From JABCZZ01 sp964454545 (GTDB lineage: Bacteria; Pseudomonadota; Alphaproteobacteria; Rickettsiales; JABCZZ01), in contig CAYVTI010000013.1 of NCBI GenBank assembly GCA_964454545.1, forward strand, positions 1 through 51,162: a stretch of 51,162 nucleotides of DNA. The letters are read 5' to 3'. The notes beneath the pieces were generated by a model. It ran no database searches and was not told the DNA's origin. It saw only the letters and a list, made by a program, of their open reading frames with translations. The translations under genes were made by a program, and so were the position numbers. Within the stretch, counting starts at the first letter, position 1. The number at the start of each line of letters is the position of its first letter. Shown one piece after another: positions 24,805 through 33,608 of this stretch.

Positions 24805-25476
24805 GTGTGGTCTGATCCTGTGGAAAATGTTGGTGTGAATCAAGAAGAACAGCATGTATTGCAACCATTGCCGATTCGCAAGCGCCAGCTTGCGCCGGTA
24901 GGCACCAACCAATATTGCGTCACAAGCCGTAATGGCGAACGTAAGAACGTTGAAGCCAACACCGCTTACGAGGCGTTCAAACTTGCAGGCGTTTCTGACG
25001 CAATAAAAATAGACCGGCTGGTAAACCTGAAACCCTTTATTATCGACAAAACACAGATGATGGATGAGACGCAATCTACATCATCTGGTGATGGCAACCT
25101 TGCGGATATAATGAACAGCGAAGTTGAGCATTTTGAACAGATCAAGCTCCTGAATAACCCGGTTATCTCTGCGGATGATCTGGACAAGATAATGCGCGGC
25201 TTCCACGACCAGATGCTGGCTAAAGGAAATGCCGGGGAAGCAGTAGTATCGTCCGCTACTGCCGGTACAGAAATACATGGGGACGGATTTGACGAAATCA
25301 TCCCCACCAATAATCCCGTAAAGCCACAGGCAAAGGCAGTGGGAGAAGTTAAAGAGACAAAAGCCGATCTGCCACAGGAAAATATTTCCGCAGCTGTTCC
25401 GGCGGTGACTCCGGTTCCGGAAAAGGCGCTCTCGCCAGAGGAAGTGGACAAATTATTAAATAGCAATAAATCCTGA
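24805..25476 (+). CDS. Uncharacterised protein with a FliM-like C-terminal motif
   Basis: 223 residues, start GTG at 24805 (GTG at 24820 and 24835 are alternatives). No recognised domain over most of its length. The N-terminal part has PLPIRKRQLAPVGTNQYCV and looks like a compact domain. The second half is acidic and low in complexity. The last residues read ALSPEEVDKLLNSNKS, which resembles the LSQxEIDxLL motif at the N-terminus of FliM that binds CheY. It is 22 bases before queA. The identity as a chemotaxis component is not supported beyond this motif. Confidence 0.6.
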   Translation: MWSDPVENVGVNQEEQHVLQPLPIRKRQLAPVGTNQYCVTSRNGERKNVEANTAYEAFKLAGVSDAIKIDRLVNLKPFIIDKTQMMDETQSTSSGDGNLADIMNSEVEHFEQIKLLNNPVISADDLDKIMRGFHDQMLAKGNAGEAVVSSATAGTEIHGDGFDEIIPTNNPVKPQAKAVGEVKETKADLPQENISAAVPAVTPVPEKALSPEEVDKLLNSNKS

Positions 25477-25498
25477 TTTCCGGATATATCTTCCGGAT

Positions 25499-26515
25499 AT
25501 GAAAACCTCATTATTTGATTTCGAGCTTCCTGCAGAACGCATTGCCAGCCATCCCACGACTCCTCGTGACGCGGCACGCATGCTTGTTGTAGACAAGCAG
25601 AATTTTATTGATGCCAATATACTGGACTTGCCCGATTTTCTCAACGAAGGCGATGTGATGGTATTTAACAATACCCGCGTTATTCCAGCCCGTCTTCATG
25701 GCAAGCGCGGCGACGCGAATATTGAAATAACACTGCATAAAAATGTGAATGGCAGTCTATGGCGGGTGTTTGCGAAGCCCGGCAAGAAACTTCAAACGGG
25801 GGATACTATTATATTCGGCAATAATTTCTCAGGCACGGTGAAAGAGAAATATCCCACCGGGGAAATTAATCTGGAATTCATATGTGACGATCTTCGCAAA
25901 TGCCTGGAGCAGTATGGCAGCATGCCATTGCCTCCCTATATGAAGCGTGAGGCAAACCCGGATGATAGTAAAAGCTATCAGACTATTTACGCAGAGCATG
26001 ACGGGGCAGTAGCGGCACCGACCGCAGGCCTGCATTTCACAGACAGGCTATTTAAACGGCTGGATGAAAAGAGGGTAAGGAAAGCTTTTGTAACGCTGCA
26101 TGTGGGCGCAGGAACATTCCAGCCAGTGAAGGCGGACGATACTAGCGAGCATAAAATGCATAGCGAATATGCGGAAATTTCACAAGCTACGGCAGATATA
26201 ATAAATACGGCAAAGAAAGCTGGCAGGCGCATCATTGCAGTGGGCACGACATCGCTGCGGGTGCTGGAGTCAGCGACCGATGGGAAAGACATATTGCACA
26301 GCTATGCTGGGGAAACGGATATATTCATAACGCCGGGGTATGAATTCAGAATTGTTGATGCGCTCATGACCAATTTTCATCTGCCGCGCTCCACATTGTT
26401 CATGCTGGTAAGCGCGTTCTCAGGACTGGATACCATGCAGGCAGCCTATAAACATGCCATAACAAATAATTATCGTTTTTATTCCTACGGAGATGCTTGC
26501 CTCCTTATTCCTTAG
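25499..26515 (+). CDS. queA: tRNA preQ1(34) S-adenosylmethionine ribosyltransferase-isomerase
   Basis: 338 residues, full length. QueA makes epoxyqueuosine at the wobble base of tRNAs by transferring a ribosyl group from SAM. Typical blocks: FDFELPAERIASHP, GDVMVFNNTRVIPARL, GSMPLPPYMKREA, VAAPTAGLHFTDRLF and THVGAGTFQPVK-like (LHVGAGTFQPVK), then VDALMTNFHLPRSTLFMLVS. A direct repeat TTCCGGATAT (two copies, 25479-25499) lies over its 5' end and no clear ribosome site is visible. Confidence 0.96.
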   Translation: MKTSLFDFELPAERIASHPTTPRDAARMLVVDKQNFIDANILDLPDFLNEGDVMVFNNTRVIPARLHGKRGDANIEITLHKNVNGSLWRVFAKPGKKLQTGDTIIFGNNFSGTVKEKYPTGEINLEFICDDLRKCLEQYGSMPLPPYMKREANPDDSKSYQTIYAEHDGAVAAPTAGLHFTDRLFKRLDEKRVRKAFVTLHVGAGTFQPVKADDTSEHKMHSEYAEISQATADIINTAKKAGRRIIAVGTTSLRVLESATDGKDILHSYAGETDIFITPGYEFRIVDALMTNFHLPRSTLFMLVSAFSGLDTMQAAYKHAITNNYRFYSYGDACLLIP

Positions 26516-27302
26516 GTAATTTTCCATAATATATATTATACGATAATTGTATATCAGAACAATCCGGTAAAAGCTGTTAATTTCATCGCTAAATGAGCCA
26601 TTTTCTTCAGCGATATTTGACCGTCTGTTAACTTCAGAGCTAATTTGTACCTTTGGCCCCTATGTGTAACTTTTCATGTTTACGCAACGATACAATAAGT
26701 TGCTGATTGTGATGTCTGTAACGGCTATCCTGTAACCACCTATCCTATGTCGAATCCAGCCTTTTATGGTATCAATACCAAGATTCTTTCTTCGCAGTTG
26801 TGCGTGTCGCGTAACTGTAAAACGTATGCAGCTATTTAATCTCACATCAGGAATAATCATTTAAATCTCCCTCTTATAACCAAACAGAATATTGTTCTGT
26901 ATGGCATGGGATAAATCTTCTACCTTTTGCATATTATATTATGAGTCTCTGGGCATACTCACCCCCTACCGTCGATTACAAATACCATCATTCTGCACTC
27001 CAATAACTGATGCCATACACCCCAATATGGCGACCGCCGGTATGAATTGGGTACACATAAACCTTAAATTGAATTGTTAAATATAGTTTTATATTATAGG
27101 TTGATTAATTAACCATCAATGACTTTTCAATAAGTTATGGCCGAATATACAACCCATAATAGAAATACATAATCCGATACCAATAGAAATAAGCCATAAA
27201 ATGCGGGAAGAATTTGGGAGGATTAACTATATAAGAACTAGACATTCCTGCGGGTTTGGATAGATTATTGGTCCTATTAAAGACACAAAAGGGATAGCTT
27301 CA
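26516..27302. other. AT-rich region with no confident gene
   Basis: 787 bases between queA and the YbjN-like gene. It is AT-rich. Short open frames occur on both strands but none has recognisable composition. An inverted repeat ACAGAA-TATTG-TTCTGT is at about 26885-26901, beside the start of the small minus-strand frame. I see no tRNA, CRISPR or insertion-sequence end. Confidence 0.6.
26660..26860 (-). CDS. Possible small protein (66 aa), weak support
   Basis: Start ATG at 26860 has a good Shine-Dalgarno-like GAGGGAG about 6 bases upstream. The product is basic (many Arg/Lys and Ile), with no motif or homologue I recognise; the sequence is not obviously coding by composition. It may be spurious. 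The ACAGAA inverted repeat lies 25 bases upstream of the start. Confidence 0.25.
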   Translation of the reverse strand: MIIPDVRLNSCIRFTVTRHAQLRRKNLGIDTIKGWIRHRIGGYRIAVTDITISNLLYRCVNMKSYT

Positions 27303-27806
27303 ATGACAACACTGCGCGTTGAAACAGACAACCTTCTTTCCAATCCTCTTAACCTCGTCGAACAAGTGATCATCGATCGCGACTGGGCATATGATCGCCC
27401 ATCCGATGAAGAGATCGTGGCCGAGGTAAACAGCTCGTGGTGCAACTACCGAATCTGGTTCACCTGGAATGAGGAACAGGGAGCGTTGATTTTTTCCTGC
27501 GCCTTCGAAACCAAGTTTCAGAAATCAGCGCTCAAGAAAATATATCCACTGATTGTGATGGTCAATGATAAATTATGGATCGGCCACTTCGATTTCATAA
27601 GTGATGACTCAAGTGTGGCTTTCAGGCACACGACGCTCATGCGTGGCGGCGGCGTCATCTCGACTCAGCAGATTGAAGATCTCATGGACATCGCCATCTC
27701 GGAATGCGAACGTTTCTTCCCTGCGCTCCAGGCCGCCATATGGAGCGACAAGTCAGCCGAGGAAGCGCTAAGCGCAGCGATATTTGAAACCGTCGGCGAA
27801 GCGTGA
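27303..27806 (+). CDS. YbjN domain-containing protein
   Basis: 167 residues. YbjN-like proteins are chaperone-related sensory proteins of unknown mechanism; the alphaproteobacterial type is often next to proC. Visible conserved parts: DEEIVAEVNSSWCNYRIWFT, ALIFSCAFETKF and KLWIGHFDFISDDSSVAFRH. The final GTGA overlaps proC. The function cannot be given beyond the family. Confidence 0.8.
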   Translation: MTTLRVETDNLLSNPLNLVEQVIIDRDWAYDRPSDEEIVAEVNSSWCNYRIWFTWNEEQGALIFSCAFETKFQKSALKKIYPLIVMVNDKLWIGHFDFISDDSSVAFRHTTLMRGGGVISTQQIEDLMDIAISECERFFPALQAAIWSDKSAEEALSAAIFETVGEA

Positions 27807-28585
27807 GTATTTTTCCAAAGTCACTGTTGCTTATCGGAGCCGGTAAGATGGGAAACGCGTTACTGCGCGCATGGCATCTTGCGGGGGTAGACAGGAATTC
27901 TATTACCGTCGTTGATACAATCACAGAAGGCACGCTCCGTTCCCTGAATGAAGTAATGACAGCTCCTGAATGTGTGCTACTGGCGGTTAAACCCCAGTCG
28001 CTTGATGAATTGCTGCCGCAGGTGGCAAAGAAATTCGGGAACAATCCTCTCTATATCTCCATAGCTGCCGGAAAAACTATCGGCTACTATGAAAAATATT
28101 TTTCAGGAGCCCCGATCGTGCGTGCCATGCCTAATACCCCTGCCCTGATTGGCAAAGGCATCACTGCTCTCTGTTCAAACGAAAAAGCGAATATCCACCA
28201 TAGAAATATCGCCTCTGCGCTCATGCAGGCAGCAGGCAAAATCCTATGGCTTGACGACGAGTCTCTCATGGATGCGGTGACAGCCATATCCGGCAGCGGC
28301 CCTGCTTATGTATTCCTGTTTCTTGAAAGCCTGATTGAGGCAGGAAAAGCGCAAGGTCTGACGGAAGACGTATCCAGGCAACTCGTCATACAGACTCTAC
28401 TGGGAAGCACCGAGCTTGCAAATCATTCAACTGATACGCTTGCAAAGCTCCGTGAAAATGTCACCAGCAAGGGAGGCGCGACCGAAGCCGCTCTGGCAGT
28501 GCTTGCTAAAGACAATGCCTTGAAATCATTATTTACAAAAGCAGTGACTAGTGCCGTAAAACGCGCTAAAGAATTAGCGCAATAA
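27803..28585 (+). CDS. proC: Pyrroline-5-carboxylate reductase
   Basis: 260 residues. ProC reduces pyrroline-5-carboxylate to proline with NAD(P)H. It has GAGKMGNALLRAW (Rossmann), VRAMPNTPALIGKGITAL, SGSGPAYVFLFLESLIEAG and RENVTSKGGATEAAL. The start is a GTG overlapping the preceding TGA. A perfect hairpin sits over its last codons (28563-28580). Confidence 0.95.
   Translation: MSIFPKSLLLIGAGKMGNALLRAWHLAGVDRNSITVVDTITEGTLRSLNEVMTAPECVLLAVKPQSLDELLPQVAKKFGNNPLYISIAAGKTIGYYEKYFSGAPIVRAMPNTPALIGKGITALCSNEKANIHHRNIASALMQAAGKILWLDDESLMDAVTAISGSGPAYVFLFLESLIEAGKAQGLTEDVSRQLVIQTLLGSTELANHSTDTLAKLRENVTSKGGATEAALAVLAKDNALKSLFTKAVTSAVKRAKELAQ
28563..28580 (+). terminator. Hairpin at the proC 3' end
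   Basis: GCGCTAA (28563-28569) and TTAGCGC (28574-28580) with an AGAA loop, inside the last proC codons, followed by A-rich sequence and a run of five T at about 28597-28601 before purU. Could be a weak terminator or attenuator. Confidence 0.3.
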
Positions 28586-28601
28586 ACGATAAAATCTTTT
28601 T

Positions 28602-29456
28602 ATGAAAACCTATATACTCACCCTCTCGTGCCACGACGTGCGTGGAATCGTCGCCGCAGTCAGTGGATTTCTGGCGGATAATAATGGCTTTATTATTGAA
28701 TCGGCTCAACATGGCGATGCCTCGACCGGGCGGTTTTTCCTGCGCATGGAATTTTCCACGGACCAGAACACTCCCCCGGAGCATGAGCTTAAGAATCTGT
28801 TCCGCGATAGAATTGCCACGCGTTTTGCGATGGACTGGTACCTTCATGACAAGTCCGTAAAGCACCGTGTACTGATCATGGTCTCGAAACATGGCCATTG
28901 CCTTAATGATCTGCTGCACCGCTACGCTACTAATACTTTACCGATTGAAGTGCCGCTCATCATTTCCAATCACAACGACTACAGGGAAATTGTGGAATGG
29001 TACCGCATACCGTTCCATCACCTGCCGGTTGAAGCAGGCAACAAAGCCGTGCAGGAAAAGAAATTGCTGGAGCTTATCAAAGAGAATAATATTGATGTGG
29101 TGGTGCTTGCGCGCTACATGCAGATTTTATCCCCGGAGCTTTGCGACGAACTGGCGGGAAGAGCCATAAACATCCACCACTCTTTCCTTCCGGGCTTCAA
29201 GGGCGCAAAGCCATATCATCAGGCGTTTGACAGGGGAGTGAAATTGATCGGCGCCACCGCACACTATGTTACTGCCGATCTCGATGAAGGTCCGATCATC
29301 GAGCAGGAAGTTACCCGCGTCGATCATACTTACAAACCGGAGGATCTGGAAGCGGTTGGACGTGACAGCGAATGTTCCGTGCTGGCGCGCGCGCTGAAAT
29401 ACCATATCGAACAACGGGTGCTCATAAACGGCCATAAAACGGTAGTGTTTAAATAA
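28602..29456 (+). CDS. purU: Formyltetrahydrofolate deformylase
   Basis: 284 residues. PurU hydrolyses 10-formyl-tetrahydrofolate to formate and tetrahydrofolate. An N-terminal ACT domain (ILTLSCHDVRGIVAAVSGFL) is followed by the formyltransferase-type catalytic domain with VVVLARYMQILSPELCDELA, INIHHSFLPGFKGAKPYHQA and GATAHYVTADLDEGPIIEQ (catalytic Asn/His/Asp region). It is followed at 12 bases by yebC. Confidence 0.95.
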   Translation: MKTYILTLSCHDVRGIVAAVSGFLADNNGFIIESAQHGDASTGRFFLRMEFSTDQNTPPEHELKNLFRDRIATRFAMDWYLHDKSVKHRVLIMVSKHGHCLNDLLHRYATNTLPIEVPLIISNHNDYREIVEWYRIPFHHLPVEAGNKAVQEKKLLELIKENNIDVVVLARYMQILSPELCDELAGRAINIHHSFLPGFKGAKPYHQAFDRGVKLIGATAHYVTADLDEGPIIEQEVTRVDHTYKPEDLEAVGRDSECSVLARALKYHIEQRVLINGHKTVVFK

Positions 29457-29468
29457 GAGGAAGTCATC

Positions 29469-30218
29469 ATGGCAGGTCATAGTCAGTTTAAGAACATCAT
29501 GCGCCGGAAGGATGCGCAGGATGCAAAAAAGGCAAAGATTTTTACCAAGGTCGTGCGTGAAATTAATGCCGCCTGCAAGAGCGGCATGCCCGATCCGGCG
29601 CATAATCCAAGGCTGCGCGCCGCCGTGCTCAAGGCACGACAGGAAAACATCAGCAAGGATAAGATTGACGAAGCCATCAAGCGCGCGAGCGGTCAGACCG
29701 GAACCGACAATTATGAAGAGGTGCGTTATGAAGGATATGGTGCAGGGGGTATCGCCGTCATCGTGGACGCCTTGACCGACAACCGCAACCGCACCGCATC
29801 TGAAATCCGCGCGGCATTCACTAAATACGGCGGCAATCTGGGCGAGACGGGAAGCGTGAATTTCATGTTCGACCGCGTAGGCGTTATAACCTATCCGGCC
29901 AGTAAAATTTCGGAAGAGGCAATGCTTGAAACCGTCATTGAGGCAGGCGCAGATAACTGTGAATCCGACAAGGAACAACATCTGGTTACCTGCTCTCCGG
30001 AATCCTTTGGTCACGTGCGCGATGAACTGGAAAAGAAGCTGGGTGAGCCAAAATCGGCAAAATTGACCTGGCTGCCAAAATCATCCACCGCAATCAATGA
30101 AGACCAGGCGCGCCTGCTGCTTAAGATGATTGATGTGCTGGAAGATAATGACGACGTACAGGAAGTGTTCGCCAATTATGAAGTCTCCGATGATATCCTC
30201 GAAAAGCTGAGCGCCTGA
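29469..30218 (+). CDS. YebC/PmpR family protein
   Basis: 249 residues, full length. GHSQFKNIMRRKDAQDAKKAKIF at the N-terminus (GHSKW family start) and YEGYGAGGIAVIVDALTDN are the conserved blocks. Family members are transcriptional regulators or ribosome-associated translation factors. Upstream of ruvC with a one-base overlap (TGATG), as in many proteobacteria. Confidence 0.95.
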   Translation: MAGHSQFKNIMRRKDAQDAKKAKIFTKVVREINAACKSGMPDPAHNPRLRAAVLKARQENISKDKIDEAIKRASGQTGTDNYEEVRYEGYGAGGIAVIVDALTDNRNRTASEIRAAFTKYGGNLGETGSVNFMFDRVGVITYPASKISEEAMLETVIEAGADNCESDKEQHLVTCSPESFGHVRDELEKKLGEPKSAKLTWLPKSSTAINEDQARLLLKMIDVLEDNDDVQEVFANYEVSDDILEKLSA

Positions 30219-30700
30219 TGTCCATCATACTCGGCATAGATCCGGGACTGCAGAAAACCGGCTGGGGCATCATAAGATATACAGGCAACCAGCTGTCCTT
30301 CCTGGGCTGTGGCATTATAAAAACGGATAGTGCAACCAAAACTATCGCCCCGCGCGTCCTTCAGTTAAGCAAAGAGCTTGGCATTATCATTGAGAAATAC
30401 AAGCCTGAAGAAGCAGCTATCGAAGAGACCTTTGTCAACGTCAATGCCCAGTCGACCTTGAAGCTTGGGCAGGCGCGCGGAGCGATATTACTGACATTGG
30501 CACAGGCAGGGCTTCCAGTGCATGAATACGCGGCGACTCTTATCAAGAAAAGCGTGGTAGGCGCTGGACGCGCCGAAAAGAGTCAGGTTTCCGCCATGGT
30601 GCAGATATTGCTGCCTGGATGCGGCAAGTATGGCGCCGATGCGATGGATGCGCTCGCAACCTCCATATGCCATGCGCATAATGCCCGCAAAGTCGCCTAG
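30218..30700 (+). CDS. ruvC: Holliday junction resolvase RuvC
   Basis: 160 residues. RuvC cuts four-way junctions in recombination. The catalytic acids are visible: Asp8 in GIDPGLQKTG, Glu in AAIEETFVNVNAQSTLKLG and the DAMDALA pair near the C-terminus. Starts in a one-base overlap with yebC. ruvA and ruvB do not follow; instead, a convergent gene begins 3 bases after it. Confidence 0.95.
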   Translation: MSIILGIDPGLQKTGWGIIRYTGNQLSFLGCGIIKTDSATKTIAPRVLQLSKELGIIIEKYKPEEAAIEETFVNVNAQSTLKLGQARGAILLTLAQAGLPVHEYAATLIKKSVVGAGRAEKSQVSAMVQILLPGCGKYGADAMDALATSICHAHNARKVA

Positions 30701-30702
30701 CC

Positions 30703-31305
30703 CTATTTCCCCTTTTTTATCTGGATCAGGTTCTCGTTTTTCATCTCCACGGAATCATCCCATAATCTCTGCCAATTTTCCTGATAGCGCTTCACCAGAT
30801 CCATAGCATCATGTATCAGCAGAACATTGGCCGAATTTTTCTTTTCGTCATCGCTTTCCTGTATGGAACTGATATTGCCGACAACCAGATCCTTATCATC
30901 GATAATAATGTATTCCTGGTACTGGTTATCAAGATGTTGCGCCATATGAGGAGGCAAGCTCATGTTAATGAAAAAGATGGCGGCGGAATAACCGGTATTG
31001 TCGTTTAGTTTCCGGTCAAGGACAATCTTTACATCCTTGCCTGAATGCGCGGCCTGCACAAGCGCGATTGAAACGTCCTTAGAAACAAAGCGGTGCGAAG
31101 CCACACGTATCTCTTTCTTCGCAGACTGTATGGCTCTTATCTCCAGAGCCGACAAACTGTCAGCCGGGGTAAAAGCCGCTTCAAACGTGGTACCGGAAGC
31201 GTTTATGGCAGGCGCGGGACAGGCACCCTCAAAAAAGGAGGCATGCGAATGTTGCGGAACAAGGAAAAAGAGTGAAAGCGACAACATCCGGAAGATGAAT
31301 TTCAT
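30703..31305 (-). CDS. Secreted PLD-like protein with degenerate active site
   Basis: 200 residues. The signal peptide spans residues 1-22 (MKFIFRMLSLSLFFLVPQHSHA), then a phospholipase D-like domain: IQSAKKEIRVASHRFVSKDV, ALVQAAHSGKDVKIVLD and YIIIDDKDLVVGN. The usual HxK before IIID is absent (here YQEY), so the HKD-type catalytic His/Lys are lost and the protein is probably not an active nuclease or lipase. Start at 31305 has AGGTG about 9 bases upstream; a longer frame to 31440 has no signal peptide. It converges on ruvC. Confidence 0.75.
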   Translation of the reverse strand: MKFIFRMLSLSLFFLVPQHSHASFFEGACPAPAINASGTTFEAAFTPADSLSALEIRAIQSAKKEIRVASHRFVSKDVSIALVQAAHSGKDVKIVLDRKLNDNTGYSAAIFFINMSLPPHMAQHLDNQYQEYIIIDDKDLVVGNISSIQESDDEKKNSANVLLIHDAMDLVKRYQENWQRLWDDSVEMKNENLIQIKKGK

Positions 31306-31375
31306 GACACAACACCTGCTTATTGGACAAGGGTTATTACATACAATACATGCAGCCTTTGGCAATAAATTTCTC

Positions 31376-32203
31376 CTAATGCCCCCTGCCCCCGCCCCTT
31401 GTCGCTTCACGTACCGCACTTTCAACAAAACTGCCGACAATATTGAGCCCGCTCATAGCCATTTTTTTTACGACATCCTTAGCCATTTCATAGATGGCGA
31501 GCTGGCCGGTGACAAAAGTGAAGTGCGCTTCTTCTGCTTTCTTTATCCGTTTATCCGCTGATTTCATCATATCGGATAATTTCTTGACCGCCTCGTCGGC
31601 AAGAATGCCCTTTCTCTTATTTCCGAACTGATTCAGAAACTTCTGAATTAACGCCGGATCGTCCATATTTTCGTATATGATAGTTTCTATATCGATGCCG
31701 GAACTTTTACCCATAGCCTTTTTTGCTTCACGCTCAACTGCTGCCAGTCCTTTCACTTCATCATTGCACTCATTGACTTTGGACTCGTAATCATGATCCG
31801 CCTTTTCTGAGAGCAACGCGACAAACAATACGGAATAATTCTTATAAAGCTCGGAAAGCCGGGACTTTATTTCGCCGGTTCCGGCATGTCCCTCAAACGC
31901 GGTTCCCGCCACCATATCAGTACCCGGCGATAACTTCCTGGTTTCTTTTGGAACCAGCAGCGGGTTTGCCTGAATACTGCGCAACATGGCCACATCATAG
32001 GCCAGAAATTCAACCGACAGGCGCTGTTCCGCCTTCGCTCCGGAAGTCAGGGCGCGGACGGCGTCATGGAAATATTCAATGCGCGGGCGGAAATCGCTGC
32101 CGTCAAGGCGCAAGGATAATTTTTCTTCAATAGGCCTGATTTCGTTGTAAATTCCATTCAGGAGGGTTATAAGCGCCTGCTGTGCCGCCTTGTTAGCCTT
32201 CAT
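31376..32203 (-). CDS. Uncharacterised helical protein
   Basis: 275 residues from the ATG at 32203 (an ATG at 32218 is possible; AGAG lies close before 32203). Mostly charged and helical, with Lys/Glu-rich stretches such as NECNDEVKGLAAVEREAKKA and MMKSADKRIKKAEEAH. A hydrophobic-leaning patch near the C-terminus (KKMAMSGLNIVGSFVES) precedes RGGGRGH. No family recognised. It is on the same strand as the PLD-like gene, 70 bases apart, and diverges from hemW. Confidence 0.6.
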   Translation of the reverse strand: MKANKAAQQALITLLNGIYNEIRPIEEKLSLRLDGSDFRPRIEYFHDAVRALTSGAKAEQRLSVEFLAYDVAMLRSIQANPLLVPKETRKLSPGTDMVAGTAFEGHAGTGEIKSRLSELYKNYSVLFVALLSEKADHDYESKVNECNDEVKGLAAVEREAKKAMGKSSGIDIETIIYENMDDPALIQKFLNQFGNKRKGILADEAVKKLSDMMKSADKRIKKAEEAHFTFVTGQLAIYEMAKDVVKKMAMSGLNIVGSFVESAVREATRGGGRGH

Positions 32204-32229
32204 TTCTCTACCATGCAAACAGTACCTTG

Positions 32230-33414
32230 ATGTCTGACGAACTAAGCATATACATACACTGGCCGTTCTGTAAGTCCAAATGCCCTTACTGCGATTTCAA
32301 CAGCCATGTGCGATCCGGAATAGATAATAAACGGTGGCAAAACGCATTGCTGCACGAATTGCATTATTATGCCAGTAAACTGCCAGGCAGACAAGCGGTT
32401 AGTGTGTTTTTCGGCGGCGGCACACCGTCACTTATGGAAGCGGAAACAGTCAAAGCGCTGATCGACGCCATAGGCGAATTATGGAAAGCGGACGGCAATA
32501 TGGAAATAACCCTTGAAGCCAACCCGACATCCATAGAGGCACAGAAATTCCGTAATTTCCGGAGCGCCGGCGTTAACAGGGTATCCATAGGCATACAGGC
32601 TTTGTCGGGGGATGCGCTCAGGTTTCTCGGGCGTGAACATAATGTGGATGAGGCCTTGCAAGCCATATCACTCGCGCAGGATATTTTTCCCCGCATGTCA
32701 TTCGATCTCATTTATGCGCGCCCGGGGCAAACGCTCAAGGAATGGGAGAGCGAGCTGGCCCAGGCATTGAAATACGCAAAGGATCATATTTCCCTCTACC
32801 AGCTTACCATAGAAGAAAATACCGCCTTTTATCATGCATATCGCGATGGAAAATTCGTCATGCCGGAAGATTTTCTCGCGGCTGACATGTACATGCTCAC
32901 GCAAGATATAATGGAAGCGAACGGCCTCCCGGCTTATGAAATATCCAACCATGCCAGGCCGGGATATGAAAGCAGGCATAACCTGGCTTACTGGCGCAGC
33001 CAGGATTATATAGGCATAGGCCCCGGCGCGCATGGAAGATACAGAGTGGCGGGGGCCTCTCCGGAGGTAAGCGAAGAGGACGATGCATTGCCTCCTTACA
33101 ACATAAGCCGCCTCGCTACGGAAAACATAAAAAGTCCGGAGCGGTGGCTTGAGAAAGTAGAAAGTTCCGGCAACGGCTTGTCGGCGGAAGTGAATTTATC
33201 AGAAAAAGAAATAATAGAAGAAAAGATTATGATGGGACTTCGGCTTTCTTCCGGTATCAGTTATGGCGCAGGCATGCGCGAAACCATTTCAGAAAAAGCG
33301 GAGAACAAACTAAAATCTTTGGGGCTTATCGCATCTGATAACAACTCAATCAAAGTAACCCGCCAGGGACGCCTGCTTCTGAACTCCATTATAAGAGAGT
33401 TGCTTGCTGCCTAG
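32230..33414 (+). CDS. hemW: Heme chaperone HemW (radical SAM)
   Basis: 394 residues. Radical SAM cysteines at 14, 18 and 21 (CKSKCPYC) in IYIHWPFCKSKCPYCDF; VSVFFGGGTPSLM, VNRVSIGIQALSGD and FDLIYARPGQT are family blocks. HemW is related to coproporphyrinogen dehydrogenase HemN but acts as a heme chaperone; older annotation as HemN would be misleading. The HemN C-terminal domain is present (EKIMMGLRLSSGI). The start is ATG at 32230; a TTG immediately before it is not needed. Confidence 0.93.
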   Translation: MSDELSIYIHWPFCKSKCPYCDFNSHVRSGIDNKRWQNALLHELHYYASKLPGRQAVSVFFGGGTPSLMEAETVKALIDAIGELWKADGNMEITLEANPTSIEAQKFRNFRSAGVNRVSIGIQALSGDALRFLGREHNVDEALQAISLAQDIFPRMSFDLIYARPGQTLKEWESELAQALKYAKDHISLYQLTIEENTAFYHAYRDGKFVMPEDFLAADMYMLTQDIMEANGLPAYEISNHARPGYESRHNLAYWRSQDYIGIGPGAHGRYRVAGASPEVSEEDDALPPYNISRLATENIKSPERWLEKVESSGNGLSAEVNLSEKEIIEEKIMMGLRLSSGISYGAGMRETISEKAENKLKSLGLIASDNNSIKVTRQGRLLLNSIIRELLAA

Positions 33415-33424
33415 CACTTAAACA

Positions 33425-33446
33425 ACCCCGCCGCAAGCAGCGGGGT
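33425..33446. terminator. GC-rich hairpin after hemW
   Basis: ACCCCGC and GCGGGGT form a 7-base-pair stem around a GC-AA-GC apex with one mismatch. There is no T run, so it may terminate weakly or be a decayed copy of the next hairpin repeat (33462-33482). Intergenic, 11 bases after hemW. Confidence 0.4.
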
Positions 33447-33461
33447 ATTAAGCGTATTGTC

Positions 33462-33482
33462 ACCCCGCACTTGTTGCGGGGT
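33462..33482. repeat. Dispersed palindromic repeat (copy 1)
   Basis: ACCCCGCA-CTTGT-TGCGGGGT, a perfect 8-base-pair hairpin with loop CTTGT, followed by CTAACCCTGC. A second copy is at 38467-38487. Short palindromic elements of this kind with CTTGTTGCGG are common in alphaproteobacterial intergenic DNA. Confidence 0.65.
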
Positions 33483-33545
33483 CTAACCCTGCTGCAAAGC
33501 TGGATGCCGCATTAAAATATCTCGTTGCCGACTTAAGTTAACAAA

Positions 33546-33575
33546 TTGACTTTCTAGCTCAGAATCGTATATACT
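33546..33575 (+). promoter_or_regulatory. Sigma-70-like promoter of the first prepilin gene
   Basis: TTGACT (33546-33551) and TATACT (33570-33575), 18-base spacer; TATATA two bases earlier gives 16. A start near 33582 would be about 27 bases before the ATG at 33609. Confidence 0.5.
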
Positions 33576-33608
33576 GTTATATAAACAGGCATTGGACAAT
33601 CAGCCCCT

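Noticed and set aside
19089..26620. Shared 14-base sequence CATTTTCTTCAGCG at about 19090 and 26600
   Set aside because: Matches of this length are expected by chance several times in a window of this size.
26892..27080. Plus-strand frame of 62 codons in the AT-rich region
   Set aside because: No ribosome site and no recognisable composition or domain.
29127..30014. Minus-strand frame of about 295 codons opposite purU and yebC
   Set aside because: Both plus-strand genes are full-length known families; the antisense frame crosses their junction and has no domain.
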